Shown here: one piece after another, positions 38,094-48,824 of the stretch
Numbering within the stretch: position 1 is the stretch's first letter
How the letters are laid out: each line of letters starts with the position of its first letter
DNA from: Fusicatenibacter sp.
Lineage (GTDB): Bacteria; Bacillota; Clostridia; Lachnospirales; Lachnospiraceae
DNA length: 64,000 nt
NCBI GenBank assembly: GCA_022766945.1
Contig: JALEOU010000041.1
Span: forward strand, 1-64,000
Reading direction: 5' to 3'
The notes under the pieces: model-generated
What the model was told of the DNA's origin: nothing
What the model saw: only the letters and a program-made list of their open reading frames with translations
Databases searched by the model: none
Made by a program: the position numbers and the translations under genes

Positions 38094-41000
38094 TCAAGCC
38101 ATTCTTTCTGCGCTGTTCTCACCGGATGACAAAAGCTGAACGCTTCGGAAGATTGTCTTTGCAGGCTCATCCTCTGCCAGCCGGCGAACCAACAATGTCA
38201 GTTCGAGTTCCTCTCCCCGGTGAAATCCAAAGGTACGCAGATCTTTCCTCATCGCAACATTATTCTCTTTAGGTCCTACAACCGGAATTCCATTGATCTG
38301 TATGGTCCAGTCGCCTGCAAGAGCTTCCGCTCGTATGAGCAGATAGGGATATTCCGGAAGATATTTCCACGGAAGAGGGTAGGTAAGTCTTCCATACTCG
38401 TCTCCTTCTTTTGCAGAAAGGCATAACTCTTCCTTCTCTGCATTTGTCATCGCCATAAAGTTTTCTGCGCTCACCCAAAATTCATGCTCAACGCTTCTTA
38501 GGACACCCGTTTCGCTTTCTGCGGTAACCCGTACTCTATACCGGTGACCGGTTTCCAGAATCCTTTCCGGAATCAAAAATGGCTGTTCCGTTTTTCCGGT
38601 TGTTTCATAAAGAATCTGATTTTTCTCAAAAAGCTGGCATCGATATCGATATCCGTAAGTAAGTCCTCCGATCTCAACATTCTCGTGGCATCCGATGACA
38701 TCGGAAATCATCCAGAAATCCTCGAATGAGTCTGCAGTCTCCATGGTCTTGTCTTCTGCTTTTTCTTTTTCAGCATCCGCTGCAACTCCCTCTTTCTCCG
38801 TCCGTATTCCGGGCTCACGCAAAGCCATATCTGCCGGGTATAGGCCGACATACGACCATTCTGTTTTATTCGATGCGTATACTTTCAGAAACAACCGATG
38901 TACGCCATTGCACACTTCACTTAATGAAATGTCGCCCATTTCCACAACTTCCGCTCTTCCTGTAGCGCACAGGTGACTGCTTCCAAGTTTTTTCCCATTT
39001 TTCATGGAATCCCCGTCTGCCCATAATTCCAGATCCAGTTCTCCGGATGCACCATAATAGACATACATATGGGAAGCATGATCTCCCAGATCGCAAGTTC
39101 CAAGTTCTACCAGCATGTTCCCTTTTCCCTGAACCTGATTGCCTCCCCGTGCAGCAATCCCGGCCATCTCACAGCCAACTGCATTGGATGGCTCACTTTC
39201 TCTCAGATTTTCATCCACACAGCTCACCTTGTAATACCAGGTTCCGGCAAGCGGTTTACCGTCAAAATTTCCCGATACGTCCAGATAAGACAAGGTATCC
39301 CGGTACACATAAGTGACCAGAGACTGCGGCCCCGTCTCAAAATCCGGTGTATTTCCACGATAGATTCGGTACCACAAAAGGTCTCCGTCACAGGCATTCC
39401 ATCTCAGACGCATCGCTCCGTCTTTTCTCAAAACCGGTTTTTCCGGATTCTGTAACGATGTAGCTGCAAGGTGACTTAAGGCAGCACACAGCTGTGGTGC
39501 AGTGGACGGGTATCTCGCTGTTGTTTCCCCGCAGGAAGCCTCCACATAGTATTCTACCACACCTTCCGGTAATTCCGAAACAGCGATTCTTGTCCCGTAA
39601 CAGCCATTCACCCGATGTTCCAGCGTCTGCACTCTCCACTTTTCATTCCCCGCTTTCCGGTACCACAGCTGCACTTTTCGTTCTCCTGTTCCACCGAGCA
39701 CAGCAACCGAAATATCCCAGTGGCTCTGTTTTGTGATCGCAGTCACAGGGGAAACCATCAATACCTGCATCTTTGGAAAACCACTCATCTCATACGGCAT
39801 TTCCTCTCCGTCATACGGTCTTTCCTGCAGTTCCCCGATTCTCTTCAGATACCATTCCTGTACATAGCGGTTTTCGATACTAAACAGATTTCCCTGGGTA
39901 GAGATATCATCAATTCTTCGAACGAAGCACTGCACAAAAGTGGCAAATTCTCTGTTGAGTTCTTTCGCATCCATACTTTCGATCTTCTCGTCCAGTCGGC
40001 AGAATGCTTTCACAGCCAGAATCCGGCAATACAGCTTTCTGAGCCGTTCCGCAAAAGAACGATCTTTTGTTTCTGCGATTGCCCTTTCAATTACAGATAA
40101 CTGTTCCTCTGCCTTTAAAAGGTCAACACCCCGGTCTTTTCCGGAGGGAAGCGGTGTGCACAGACACTCTGAGGCGTTGGTTGCAAACGCTTCGTTTTCA
40201 TTGATAATATCAGTCATTTTCTCCGCAGCCTCTGCTCCGTAACATTTTCTTGCATAGCGTTCATAAGCTGCACGGGAATTACACAGCTGGTTCTCGTTAT
40301 CCCATGGAGCCTCTGCAATGTAGGAAAGCTTGGCATCAACACCATCCGAAAGTCTCCAGGTCAGCGTCATAAGGCCTTTCATGTTTTTGCTGCGTTTCTG
40401 GTAATCCGCAATCGTACTGCTCAGCAGTGTATGATACGGGGCAAAATGAATGGAATCGTCATAATCCCGTTCAGACCATGGGCATCCCCAGAACTCTCTG
40501 TCCCCATAAATTGTTCCGTCCGGAATTCGGTCATTGACGCTGTGTCCGGAAATCGGAGCCGCTATGACATCCTTTGGCAGACCAATCACCGTATCCGGAT
40601 CCAGGCCCCATCCGGATACCGCTATGCGGGTATTGGAGGCTTTTTCCCTGAAGGTTTCATAAGCCCTGTAAAAAGCACGATTCCAGACATGGAAATTCGG
40701 AGAATTCTCAGACCGGTACAACAGCAAATAATCCAGATCCGGATAATCTGTGATAATCTGATGAATTCTCGCATCCACAACCCGAAAATCGTCTGCCTTC
40801 TGTCCTTCTTCTCCCATAATCAGATTCCAGTCCAGCCCAAGTCCGATTTTCACTCCGCGTGTGTGGGCATACCGAATAACAAACGCCATCTCAGAACTGC
40901 CTTTTTGAAACACTTCCGGATTGTCCAGACAATCATTATGCAATGCTGCATCTGCTCCGAAATCGTAATCATCAAATACTTCTTTACCGCCAAACAGGTA

Positions 41001-41663
41001 CTCATCTACTTTCCATCCTTTGATGCCCCATGCATGCGGTTTTGAAACTGTGGCATTCCAGTTGCGGGACATTTTCCCGTCCAGCATATAATTGTGAAAC
41101 ATTTCGTTGTGACCAAATTCACCATTATAATTATGAATATTGATAAAATTCATCCTCATCCTGGCCATCTGATCAATAATGTACATCCAGTCTTTCAGCG
41201 AATAGGACGTGGAAGACTGTGGAAAATTCATCCACGGCAGCACTCCCCGAATGTACTGCTCCGGAACTTTGGTCTCAGTGATTTCAAGCAGCGGGAGAGG
41301 TTTTTTCTTCTCAGGAATTGCATCCCCGCTGAAATAAAAACCAATTCCATAGTGGTCAGACAACAGTCCGTACACCCCATACAGGAGTCCCTGCTCCGTT
41401 TCCGCCAGAATCAGAACCCGTTTTCCATGATCTTCGGTACGTATCACATATCCTTCTGCTCCGAGCTCCTTCTTTTTCTCTGATATTTCCAGGGTAAACA
41501 CAATGCGATATGCCGTATTGACGCACTTTGCGGCATCCGCCGTCTCTCCGGTCAGAAGATAAATATATTTTTCCAGTTCCGTCTTTGCATATTCTGCCAT
41601 TTGACCGTGGGCTTTACACACCACACAGTACTCCGTCTTTTTTTCTGTACTTTTAATACACAT
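38094..41663 (-). CDS. Large putative glycoside hydrolase (N-terminal GH20/GH67-like domain, TIM-barrel-like region, FnIII and CBM6-like segments); family not assignable
   Basis: GLLYGVYGLLSDHYGIGFYFSGDAIPEKK...IRGVLPWMNFPQSSTSYSLKDWMYIIDQMARMRMNFINIHNYN; WYRIYRGNTPDFETGPQ...GTWYYKVSCVDENLRESEPSN (FnIII-like). No signal peptide. Confidence 0.65.
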   Translation of the reverse strand: MCIKSTEKKTEYCVVCKAHGQMAEYAKTELEKYIYLLTGETADAAKCVNTAYRIVFTLEISEKKKELGAEGYVIRTEDHGKRVLILAETEQGLLYGVYGLLSDHYGIGFYFSGDAIPEKKKPLPLLEITETKVPEQYIRGVLPWMNFPQSSTSYSLKDWMYIIDQMARMRMNFINIHNYNGEFGHNEMFHNYMLDGKMSRNWNATVSKPHAWGIKGWKVDEYLFGGKEVFDDYDFGADAALHNDCLDNPEVFQKGSSEMAFVIRYAHTRGVKIGLGLDWNLIMGEEGQKADDFRVVDARIHQIITDYPDLDYLLLYRSENSPNFHVWNRAFYRAYETFREKASNTRIAVSGWGLDPDTVIGLPKDVIAAPISGHSVNDRIPDGTIYGDREFWGCPWSERDYDDSIHFAPYHTLLSSTIADYQKRSKNMKGLMTLTWRLSDGVDAKLSYIAEAPWDNENQLCNSRAAYERYARKCYGAEAAEKMTDIINENEAFATNASECLCTPLPSGKDRGVDLLKAEEQLSVIERAIAETKDRSFAERLRKLYCRILAVKAFCRLDEKIESMDAKELNREFATFVQCFVRRIDDISTQGNLFSIENRYVQEWYLKRIGELQERPYDGEEMPYEMSGFPKMQVLMVSPVTAITKQSHWDISVAVLGGTGERKVQLWYRKAGNEKWRVQTLEHRVNGCYGTRIAVSELPEGVVEYYVEASCGETTARYPSTAPQLCAALSHLAATSLQNPEKPVLRKDGAMRLRWNACDGDLLWYRIYRGNTPDFETGPQSLVTYVYRDTLSYLDVSGNFDGKPLAGTWYYKVSCVDENLRESEPSNAVGCEMAGIAARGGNQVQGKGNMLVELGTCDLGDHASHMYVYYGASGELDLELWADGDSMKNGKKLGSSHLCATGRAEVVEMGDISLSEVCNGVHRLFLKVYASNKTEWSYVGLYPADMALREPGIRTEKEGVAADAEKEKAEDKTMETADSFEDFWMISDVIGCHENVEIGGLTYGYRYRCQLFEKNQILYETTGKTEQPFLIPERILETGHRYRVRVTAESETGVLRSVEHEFWVSAENFMAMTNAEKEELCLSAKEGDEYGRLTYPLPWKYLPEYPYLLIRAEALAGDWTIQINGIPVVGPKENNVAMRKDLRTFGFHRGEELELTLLVRRLAEDEPAKTIFRSVQLLSSGENSAERMA

Positions 41664-41682
41664 GCCTGATTCCTCCTTTTAT

Positions 41683-43794
41683 TCATTCCATGGATGTCTC
41701 ATACGTGATCCCTTCCTCATACCCAAACGTCACACTTTTGGTTGTCCGAAGCGGAAGATTCCGAGACGAATTACCGACCCATATCGTATACGCACCACAT
41801 TCTACCATCCATTTATGTAATGCAGCATTATAATATTGAAACAGTTCCTCCGTCATTTTTACATGCACCGATACAGTCTCATGTGCTTTCACTGCTACTC
41901 TTTTAAAATACCGCAGTTCTTTGACCGGATGGTCATTCCACGAATTTTCCGGAAAACTGATATAGACTTGTGCTACTTCTTCTCCGTCCACATCGCTAAG
42001 ATTCGCAATATCAAACGAAAGTTCATCGCCCCGCTGTTCCAGATTGCCAAACACAAACCTGGAATAAGACAAACCAAATCCGAATTCATACTCCGGTTTC
42101 ACACGATTGGCATCAAAATGCCGATATCCCACCTGCAGCCTTTCTTTATATACAACTTTATATCCATCTCCCGGATAATTCTTCAGGCTTTCCACATCCC
42201 GAAGATCTTTTGGAAATGTTTCGGGTAATTTCCCGCCGGGATTATTGATTCCGCAAATAGTCTCTGCCACAGCCGTTCCCATTCCCTGTCCGCCAAGCCA
42301 GCTAACAAGAATCGCATCCGCGCAATGATTCCATTTAGCAGTCGAAACTGCACTTCCAATGTTCAGGACAACGATCACTCTGCGGCTGACCCTCCTGCTG
42401 ACACGAATCGCATGCTCCAGATACGGTTCCAGTTCGATATGGTTTCGGTCAATAGCTTCACTTGTACAGGAATAATCCTGATTGGCAAAAATCAGAACTG
42501 CATCTGCAGTGGCTGCTTTCTGCGCCAACTCCATTTCCATATAGCCAATTTCATGTTCATAGGTATGAAGAAAAGAGTGACCCAAAAATTCAATCTCAAC
42601 TTCTTCCCCATAGAAACGTTTCAGTTCCTCAAGCGGCGTCGTCCTGTACGGCGGATTGGATACGCGTGAACTTCCGTCTCCTCCGATCAATGGATCCGCC
42701 GCACTTTCCCCCACGACCAGGATTCGTTTTACTTCTTCTTTTCGGACAGGCAGTGCTCCGTTTTCATTTTTCAGCAGTGTTATCGATTTTCTGGCGGCAT
42801 TGACTGCAATTTGATGATGCTTTTCCAAATCACACTCCTCTGGTTCATACACACTCCTTGTCCTCTCATAGAAATGGAACAGCCTTCTGATTGTTTCATC
42901 CACCAGTTCTGTGTCAATAAGATTCTTTTCATATGCCTCTTTCAGCTGTGCAAATGCCTGCTCCTGATAAGGCATACACAGGTCCACCGAGGCCAGGAGG
43001 GAATAGGCGCGGTTCTTTACTGCACCCCAGTCGGATATCACGATTCCGTCAAACCCCCACTCTTTTCTCAGGATCTCTTCCAACAATTCTCTGTGTTCTG
43101 ATGCATAGACTCCGTTAATTCGATTGTAAGCACACATCATCGACCATGGTCTGGCTTCTTTGACGATCATTTCAAACGGTTTCAGATAGATTTCCCGCAT
43201 CGTCCGTTCATCTACCTCACTGTTAACAGAAAATCTTCCCCTTTCCTGATTGTTCAGCGCATAATGCTTGGGGCATGCAGCAACCCCTTTTTTCTGCACT
43301 CCTTTTACATATGCAGCGCCAAGCATTCCCGACACATGCGGATCTTCTGAATAATATTCAAAATTTCGTCCACACAGCGGATGTCTCTTAATGTTCACCG
43401 CAGGCCCTAACACCGCATGAATTCCGTGGGAATGAAATTCCTCACCAATCGCCTCACCCACCTGTTCCAGCACTGTCTCATCCCATGTAGCACCCAGTGC
43501 GCAGCCTGTCGGAAATGCAGTCGTTACCGCCTCCTCACCTTTCTGGCAGTTCGGAAACGCCGATCGTATTTTCCTCTCGGCTTCGCTTTTCTTCTGATCC
43601 GATGTAAGCCGCAGGCGCAGCCCGAAAGGGCCGTCATGGTATCTCATGGTTTTCACCGGAAAACGATCCAACGTGTAACCGCAATTACTGCCAGCTCCTG
43701 TCAGATAATGGAACTTTTCTTCCAATGTCATTTCCCGAATGATTTTCTCATAGTCGATCTCATCTTTCACTTTCAACTGAAAATTTCCCTCCAT
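41683..43794 (-). CDS. Glycoside hydrolase family 3 (beta-glucosidase-like)
   Basis: GFDGIVISDWGAVKNRAYSLLASVDLCMP (catalytic Asp), KHYALNNQERGRFSVNSEVDERTMREIYLKPFE, C-terminal Fn3-like. Confidence 0.93.
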   Translation of the reverse strand: MEGNFQLKVKDEIDYEKIIREMTLEEKFHYLTGAGSNCGYTLDRFPVKTMRYHDGPFGLRLRLTSDQKKSEAERKIRSAFPNCQKGEEAVTTAFPTGCALGATWDETVLEQVGEAIGEEFHSHGIHAVLGPAVNIKRHPLCGRNFEYYSEDPHVSGMLGAAYVKGVQKKGVAACPKHYALNNQERGRFSVNSEVDERTMREIYLKPFEMIVKEARPWSMMCAYNRINGVYASEHRELLEEILRKEWGFDGIVISDWGAVKNRAYSLLASVDLCMPYQEQAFAQLKEAYEKNLIDTELVDETIRRLFHFYERTRSVYEPEECDLEKHHQIAVNAARKSITLLKNENGALPVRKEEVKRILVVGESAADPLIGGDGSSRVSNPPYRTTPLEELKRFYGEEVEIEFLGHSFLHTYEHEIGYMEMELAQKAATADAVLIFANQDYSCTSEAIDRNHIELEPYLEHAIRVSRRVSRRVIVVLNIGSAVSTAKWNHCADAILVSWLGGQGMGTAVAETICGINNPGGKLPETFPKDLRDVESLKNYPGDGYKVVYKERLQVGYRHFDANRVKPEYEFGFGLSYSRFVFGNLEQRGDELSFDIANLSDVDGEEVAQVYISFPENSWNDHPVKELRYFKRVAVKAHETVSVHVKMTEELFQYYNAALHKWMVECGAYTIWVGNSSRNLPLRTTKSVTFGYEEGITYETSME

Positions 43795-44082
43795 TTCCTT
43801 TTCCGGATTCCCATCAACTTCTTTGTTCTGTTTTGAATCACGATCTTTGTTTTAAATATTGTGCAGATATTTTGGATACTAATTCTAAAAATGCTTCCTT
43901 TTGAAAAGCCGCGATTCACAGGATTTCTTGACATTCCCTGACTCTGTTGTTATGATACTCTGTATCAGCCATATTTTCGGGGCCGCCCTGAACAGTTAAA
44001 ATTATTTTAACATTTCACAGATACCCCAACAATCACAAATACGTGTAAACTTTAGAAATTGTGCAATCATCGAGGTACCTAT

Positions 44083-44895
44083 ATGCCACTTGATCATTTT
44101 AATCCGGTGATACAGGATATTTCCGTCAATAAGACCGCAAGGAAAGACTCCCCGGCCTTTTCTTTCGGGGAACGCACCATCCAGTATTATGAGCTTGAGC
44201 GCATCGCTTCCTCCTACGGTCAAATCCGGATCAATGAAAAAACACACCATCTGGAGAAAGATGATGTGTTTCTTCGCAAACCTGGACAAACCGTGGAAGG
44301 CTTTATGCCCTATCGGTTTCAGTATCTGACTTTTCAGGTCTCCGATCCGGAGTCCTGCTCTTATCTCAATGCGCTTCCGGACAAGCTGAATCTCCGGAAG
44401 AACCCGCGTGTTCAGACTATTTTTGATGAAATTCAGCTTCTTTTTCTTCGGAATACCAATACTTCTCATTTACTGATCAAAGCCCGGATTCTGGAGCTGA
44501 TTTGTCTTTTTTCCGATACGGCTGCAACCTGTAACTATAGTCTTCACGTGAAAAAGGCGATCTCATTTATGGAAGCCCATTATGATCAGAATATCGGCAT
44601 CGCTGATATCGCTGATTCCGCCGGTATCAGTGTCCGTTATCTGTTTCTTCAGTTCCGGACTCTGATGTCCGATACACCCGTCAATTATCTGAATCAGTTT
44701 CGCCTGGAAAAAAGCAAAACTCTTCTGCTGGACACAGAACTTTCCATCAGCGAGATTGCTCTGCGCTGCGGTTTTCAGTCTCTGTCTTATTTCGATTACG
44801 TATTTAAGACACATACCGGAAGTTCTCCTGCCTCTTTTCGCCGGCAGCATGTATTATCCGGCAAGTCTGATGGTATCCTAAAGGAGAACTTATGA
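44083..44895 (+). CDS. AraC family transcriptional regulator
   Basis: ADSAGISVRYLFLQFRTLMSDTPVNYLNQFRLEKSKTLLLDTELSISEIALRCGFQSLSYFDYVFKTHTGSSPASFRR. Confidence 0.92.
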   Translation: MPLDHFNPVIQDISVNKTARKDSPAFSFGERTIQYYELERIASSYGQIRINEKTHHLEKDDVFLRKPGQTVEGFMPYRFQYLTFQVSDPESCSYLNALPDKLNLRKNPRVQTIFDEIQLLFLRNTNTSHLLIKARILELICLFSDTAATCNYSLHVKKAISFMEAHYDQNIGIADIADSAGISVRYLFLQFRTLMSDTPVNYLNQFRLEKSKTLLLDTELSISEIALRCGFQSLSYFDYVFKTHTGSSPASFRRQHVLSGKSDGILKENL

Positions 44896-45764
44896 ACAAC
44901 AATTTATACGAATACATTGACCCCATTACCTCACCTTTCGAAGCATTCTGTTTTGACAGCCAAAAAGATCGGTTTCCAATTCCCGCGCACTGGCACTACT
45001 ATGTGGAGCTGCTCTATATTCTCGAAGGTACCCCAACACTCTCCATCGATGATACAACCTGTCTGTGTGCGGCCGGGTCTGCTGTGTTGTTTCCGCCCAA
45101 ATGTGTTCACTCCATCGGTTTTTCCAACTCTTCCGGGCGGATTCGCTATCATGTAGTCAAATTTGATCCCGATGTGCTTCCTGTCTGTAAAACGGATGCT
45201 CTGAATCTTCGTTCCTGCCTGCACAGTATCGACACTTCCGTCTGCCCCTGTTTTTTTACACCTCAGCAGAGTGCCTCCATGGAACTTCTTCCGGTTTTTG
45301 AGGAGATTATGCGGGAATGTGACAAGAAAGCCTACGGTTACACCATGATTCTGACCGCGGATCTTCGAAAAATCGTGGTAACCTTTGTCCGGTTCTGGCA
45401 AAAAGGCGGGCATTCTCTTTCGCAGCTTGGAATTCACCCATCCTACGAGCTGTCTTTTGATCTGATTTCCGAATACATTGATACGCATTATTTCGAAGAT
45501 CTGACTGCCAGTAAACTTGCCTCCATGTGTAATATGTCACACTCTACCTTTTCGATGAATTTCCGACGCCGTTATGGTATGACCTGTAAGGAATACATCA
45601 CTGCTACCAGGATCAATGTGGCAGAAAATATGCTTCTGTTCTCCAGCCATGATATCGCCTTTATTGCTCAGGAAGTTGGCTACTCCGACTGCAGTTACTT
45701 TATACGATGTTACAAACAGAGAAAAGGAATCACACCCATGCAGGCAAGAAAAGCCAGACGCTGA
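44892..45764 (+). CDS. AraC family transcriptional regulator with cupin-like N-terminal domain
   Basis: HWHYYVELLYILEGTPTLSIDDTTCLCAAGSAVLFPPKCVHSIG; ASMCNMSHSTFSMNFRRRYGMTCKEYITATRINVAENMLLFSSHDIAFIAQEVGYSDCSYFIRCYKQRKGITPMQARK. Confidence 0.93.
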   Translation: MNNNLYEYIDPITSPFEAFCFDSQKDRFPIPAHWHYYVELLYILEGTPTLSIDDTTCLCAAGSAVLFPPKCVHSIGFSNSSGRIRYHVVKFDPDVLPVCKTDALNLRSCLHSIDTSVCPCFFTPQQSASMELLPVFEEIMRECDKKAYGYTMILTADLRKIVVTFVRFWQKGGHSLSQLGIHPSYELSFDLISEYIDTHYFEDLTASKLASMCNMSHSTFSMNFRRRYGMTCKEYITATRINVAENMLLFSSHDIAFIAQEVGYSDCSYFIRCYKQRKGITPMQARKARR

Positions 45765-45788
45765 CCAAAACAGCGCCTGGCTTTTTTC
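45752..45788 (+). terminator. Rho-independent terminator overlapping the AraC stop codon
   Basis: agccagacgctgaccaaaacagcgcctggcttttttc. Confidence 0.8.
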
Positions 45789-45792
45789 TTTT

Positions 45793-48564
45793 TTATCTTT
45801 CTGCAGTTTCATAGACGCTCCGCACACGGAAAGCACCGGATACTCCTGTACCGTCATCTGTGAAATCACGGCATGGCAAAATACGGAAGGTTCTCGTTCC
45901 TGCTTCCATGTCCACAAAGTTGTCATCCAGTCGGAGTACGCCCTGCTCCGTCTCAACACTTACCGATTTCGCAAAGTTCTTTGCAGTCACAGTAACCATC
46001 TCTCCGTCCACAGATACCGTCAGCTCCGGATCCAGGAATTCATAATGCTTCGGTGCGCAGAACAGTGTACTTCCAGATGATACTACTGTTCCGTCAACCA
46101 GCAGTGTATATTCCAGATGTACCTTCAGCGGATCCTCACCATTGAAATCCAGGTGCGGCAGCCAGGTTCCGCCGTACGGCGGTACCGCTACTTCAACGCT
46201 TCCCTCCCGGACCACGGAAGAATCCGGCAGACGCAGGGACCATCTGACCGTTCCGCAGACCGTTTCTGCCGTCTCATTTGCCACATGGAGATCTGCACTG
46301 ATATCAACCGGCTGCGGGAGTGTATTGACATACGGTTTCTGGTCGATCTCTCCATGCTCCTCACAGGAAAGCAGAACCGGTGCAAACATACGTTTTTCCG
46401 CATAGTGCAGTGCTTTCCAGTTGCCATAGTAATCGACACTTGCCCAGGATGCCACCGGCCAGATATCATCCAGCTGCCATACCACAGTACCCATGCAGGT
46501 ACCGCGAAAACGACGGAAGTGTTCTACACCATAACGGATCGCATCCGCCTGCAAAAGCTGCGAACAGTAAAGTAATTCATCAAAATTCTTCGGATACAGA
46601 TACGTCTGCGAGATATAGTTCATGATCTTTCCGTTCGCCGCAGTATTTCTCTGATGCATTTCCATCACACGGGAGTAAACATTTCGATCTCCTTCATCGG
46701 TGAAGCGGCGAACCGTCTGCAGAGACGGGAATGACTGGAATCCAAACTCAGACAGGAAACGGTAATGATGCTTTCTGTATGCTGTGAATGGCTCATTTCC
46801 ATGCCATACCCCCCAGTAATGGACATCGCCTACATTTTCCGCATTGCTGTTCTCATAATTTCCGCCGGATGACGGTGACGAAGGCCAGTAAAACGCCATC
46901 GGATCTTCTTCTTTTACAATCTTCGGAATAATATACTCGTAAAGGTGAATATAATCGTAGTACTGTTTTTTCGACTTCGGCCATGCCAGTGTCTCGTACT
47001 GGGTTTCCATCTCATTGTTTCCGCACCAGAGTCCCATACTCGGATGGGAACGAAGCCTGCGAATATTCTGACGAATTTCCGCGGAAATATTTTCCTCAAA
47101 CGCGTCATTCAACTCATAGGAAGCACAGGCAAACATGCAGTCCTGCCATACCAGAAGTCCTCTCTCATCACAGACATCGTAGAAGAAGTCATCCAGGAAG
47201 TAACCGCCGCCCCAGACACGCAGACAGTTAAAGTGCGCTTCCTCGGCGGATGCGAGAAGCATGTCTGTACGCTTCCGATTTTGTCTGGTCAGAATATTGT
47301 CCTCCGGAATATAATCCGCTCCCATGGCAAAAATCTGAAGTCCATTCACCTCAAAGGCAAAGTTGCGGCCTTCGACCTTCTTCGCCTCTTTGTCGGTTAC
47401 GAAAACCTTTTTCTCCCCGTGCGAAAGCACCATATTGTCCCCGTCATCCAGATCAGGCATCTGATCCGTCATATGGGCGTCAAAGATTTCATCCGGCATT
47501 GGATCCGTATTCACCGTCATCGTGCGCAGACCAATTTTCTTCTGCCAGGTATCAAGCAGCTCTTCCGGCTGCGGCTGTTCCAGAGGGAGTTCTGTTGCTG
47601 CATCCGATGGGATCAGCAGTACACACACCTGATATAATGGCTGCTCACCATATCCGTTCGGCCACCAGAGCTTCGGATCGTCAACCGTTATACTGGCGCT
47701 CACATGATTCCGATAAAACGGCTCTGCAAGACCCGTCAGGCCATGCGTATAGGAAGATCCGGTCATAAAACTGACTTCTTCACTTACCGCAGAGCGCGTT
47801 GTGCTTCCATCAGGAGAAGTCAGAAGAAACAGCGCACGCACCTTCTGATCCTCTTTTTCCTGCATCCACTCAATCTCAACATCCGCATTTACTTCTACCA
47901 TAGAGACTTCATTTCCATGAACAGTCTTTCCGGTAACCGTATGCGTCTGGCAAAGAAGAACCTGCGAAATTCGCGCTGTCTTTATCGCTTCTATGTATAC
48001 CTCACGGAAAAGTCCCGCATCAGGGAGTCTCGGGCCCCAGTCCCATCCATACATACAGGCTGCCTTGCGGATGTGAGGGAATCCGGGCATCGCCTCAGCG
48101 GAACCTCCCACCGGACATTTTTCATTTTCTTCCGCGATAAATTTTGTCGGCGAATGAAGGAGTACTTTCAGATGGTACACCGTATCTTCCGCACCGCTTT
48201 TCACCGCAGAGGTAATATCGTACTCCCAGGCACGATTCATATTGTCGGCAGATCCCAGCAGCTGTTCGTCCAGATAAACATCGGCCAGTGTATCGATTCC
48301 CTCGAAACGAAGCAGCAGGCGATCTGCCTCTCTTGCTTCTTTTCCTATGGAAAATTCAGTCTCATAGACAAACTCATTTTCCATGAGCTTTGTGGCAGCA
48401 AGCTCATTGTCGCGAAAATACGGATCTGGCATCAGCCCTTTTTCCAGAAGTGTGCCGTATACGGTAGACGGCACTTTTGTCCCGATCGGTTCTTCCGGAA
48501 TATCATAGACATTTTTTCCGAGAACAGTGAGCGTCCAGTTGTCTTTCAAACTTATTGTAGTCAT
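45793..48564 (-). CDS. Beta-mannosidase-type glycoside hydrolase family 2
   Basis: LKDNWTLTVLGKNVYDIPEEPIGTKVPSTVYGTLLEKGLMPDPYFRDNE; MYGWDWGPRLPDAGLFREVYIEA; LRVWGGGYFLDDFFYDVCDERGLLVWQDCMFACASYE; GLWCGNNEM; FLSEFGFQSFPS. Confidence 0.94.
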   Translation of the reverse strand: MTTISLKDNWTLTVLGKNVYDIPEEPIGTKVPSTVYGTLLEKGLMPDPYFRDNELAATKLMENEFVYETEFSIGKEAREADRLLLRFEGIDTLADVYLDEQLLGSADNMNRAWEYDITSAVKSGAEDTVYHLKVLLHSPTKFIAEENEKCPVGGSAEAMPGFPHIRKAACMYGWDWGPRLPDAGLFREVYIEAIKTARISQVLLCQTHTVTGKTVHGNEVSMVEVNADVEIEWMQEKEDQKVRALFLLTSPDGSTTRSAVSEEVSFMTGSSYTHGLTGLAEPFYRNHVSASITVDDPKLWWPNGYGEQPLYQVCVLLIPSDAATELPLEQPQPEELLDTWQKKIGLRTMTVNTDPMPDEIFDAHMTDQMPDLDDGDNMVLSHGEKKVFVTDKEAKKVEGRNFAFEVNGLQIFAMGADYIPEDNILTRQNRKRTDMLLASAEEAHFNCLRVWGGGYFLDDFFYDVCDERGLLVWQDCMFACASYELNDAFEENISAEIRQNIRRLRSHPSMGLWCGNNEMETQYETLAWPKSKKQYYDYIHLYEYIIPKIVKEEDPMAFYWPSSPSSGGNYENSNAENVGDVHYWGVWHGNEPFTAYRKHHYRFLSEFGFQSFPSLQTVRRFTDEGDRNVYSRVMEMHQRNTAANGKIMNYISQTYLYPKNFDELLYCSQLLQADAIRYGVEHFRRFRGTCMGTVVWQLDDIWPVASWASVDYYGNWKALHYAEKRMFAPVLLSCEEHGEIDQKPYVNTLPQPVDISADLHVANETAETVCGTVRWSLRLPDSSVVREGSVEVAVPPYGGTWLPHLDFNGEDPLKVHLEYTLLVDGTVVSSGSTLFCAPKHYEFLDPELTVSVDGEMVTVTAKNFAKSVSVETEQGVLRLDDNFVDMEAGTRTFRILPCRDFTDDGTGVSGAFRVRSVYETAER

Positions 48565-48710
48565 TGTCTTTGTCCTCCTTCAAGGTACCTTTTCACTTAT
48601 CACCATAGTATTTCCTTTTTCTGTTCTTTTGTAGGAATAATCTCCGATAAAATAGGAGAAATCTCTGTTCTTCCGGGTTGCTCCCCGATTGGTTTCCCCC
48701 AAAATTTCAA

Positions 48711-48758
48711 AAAAACACAGATCAACAATCATTCTCCTGCTGTTGACCTGTGTTTTTC
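48711..48758. terminator. Stem-loop terminator downstream of pgi
   Basis: aaaaacacagatcaacaatcattctcctgctgttgacctgtgttttt. Confidence 0.75.
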
Positions 48759-48824
48759 AAAATGTCACCGTCCAGAGCCAACCTCGAAAGCACTGCGTGT
48801 TTCCCCGGTGCGGCGTACCTGCTT

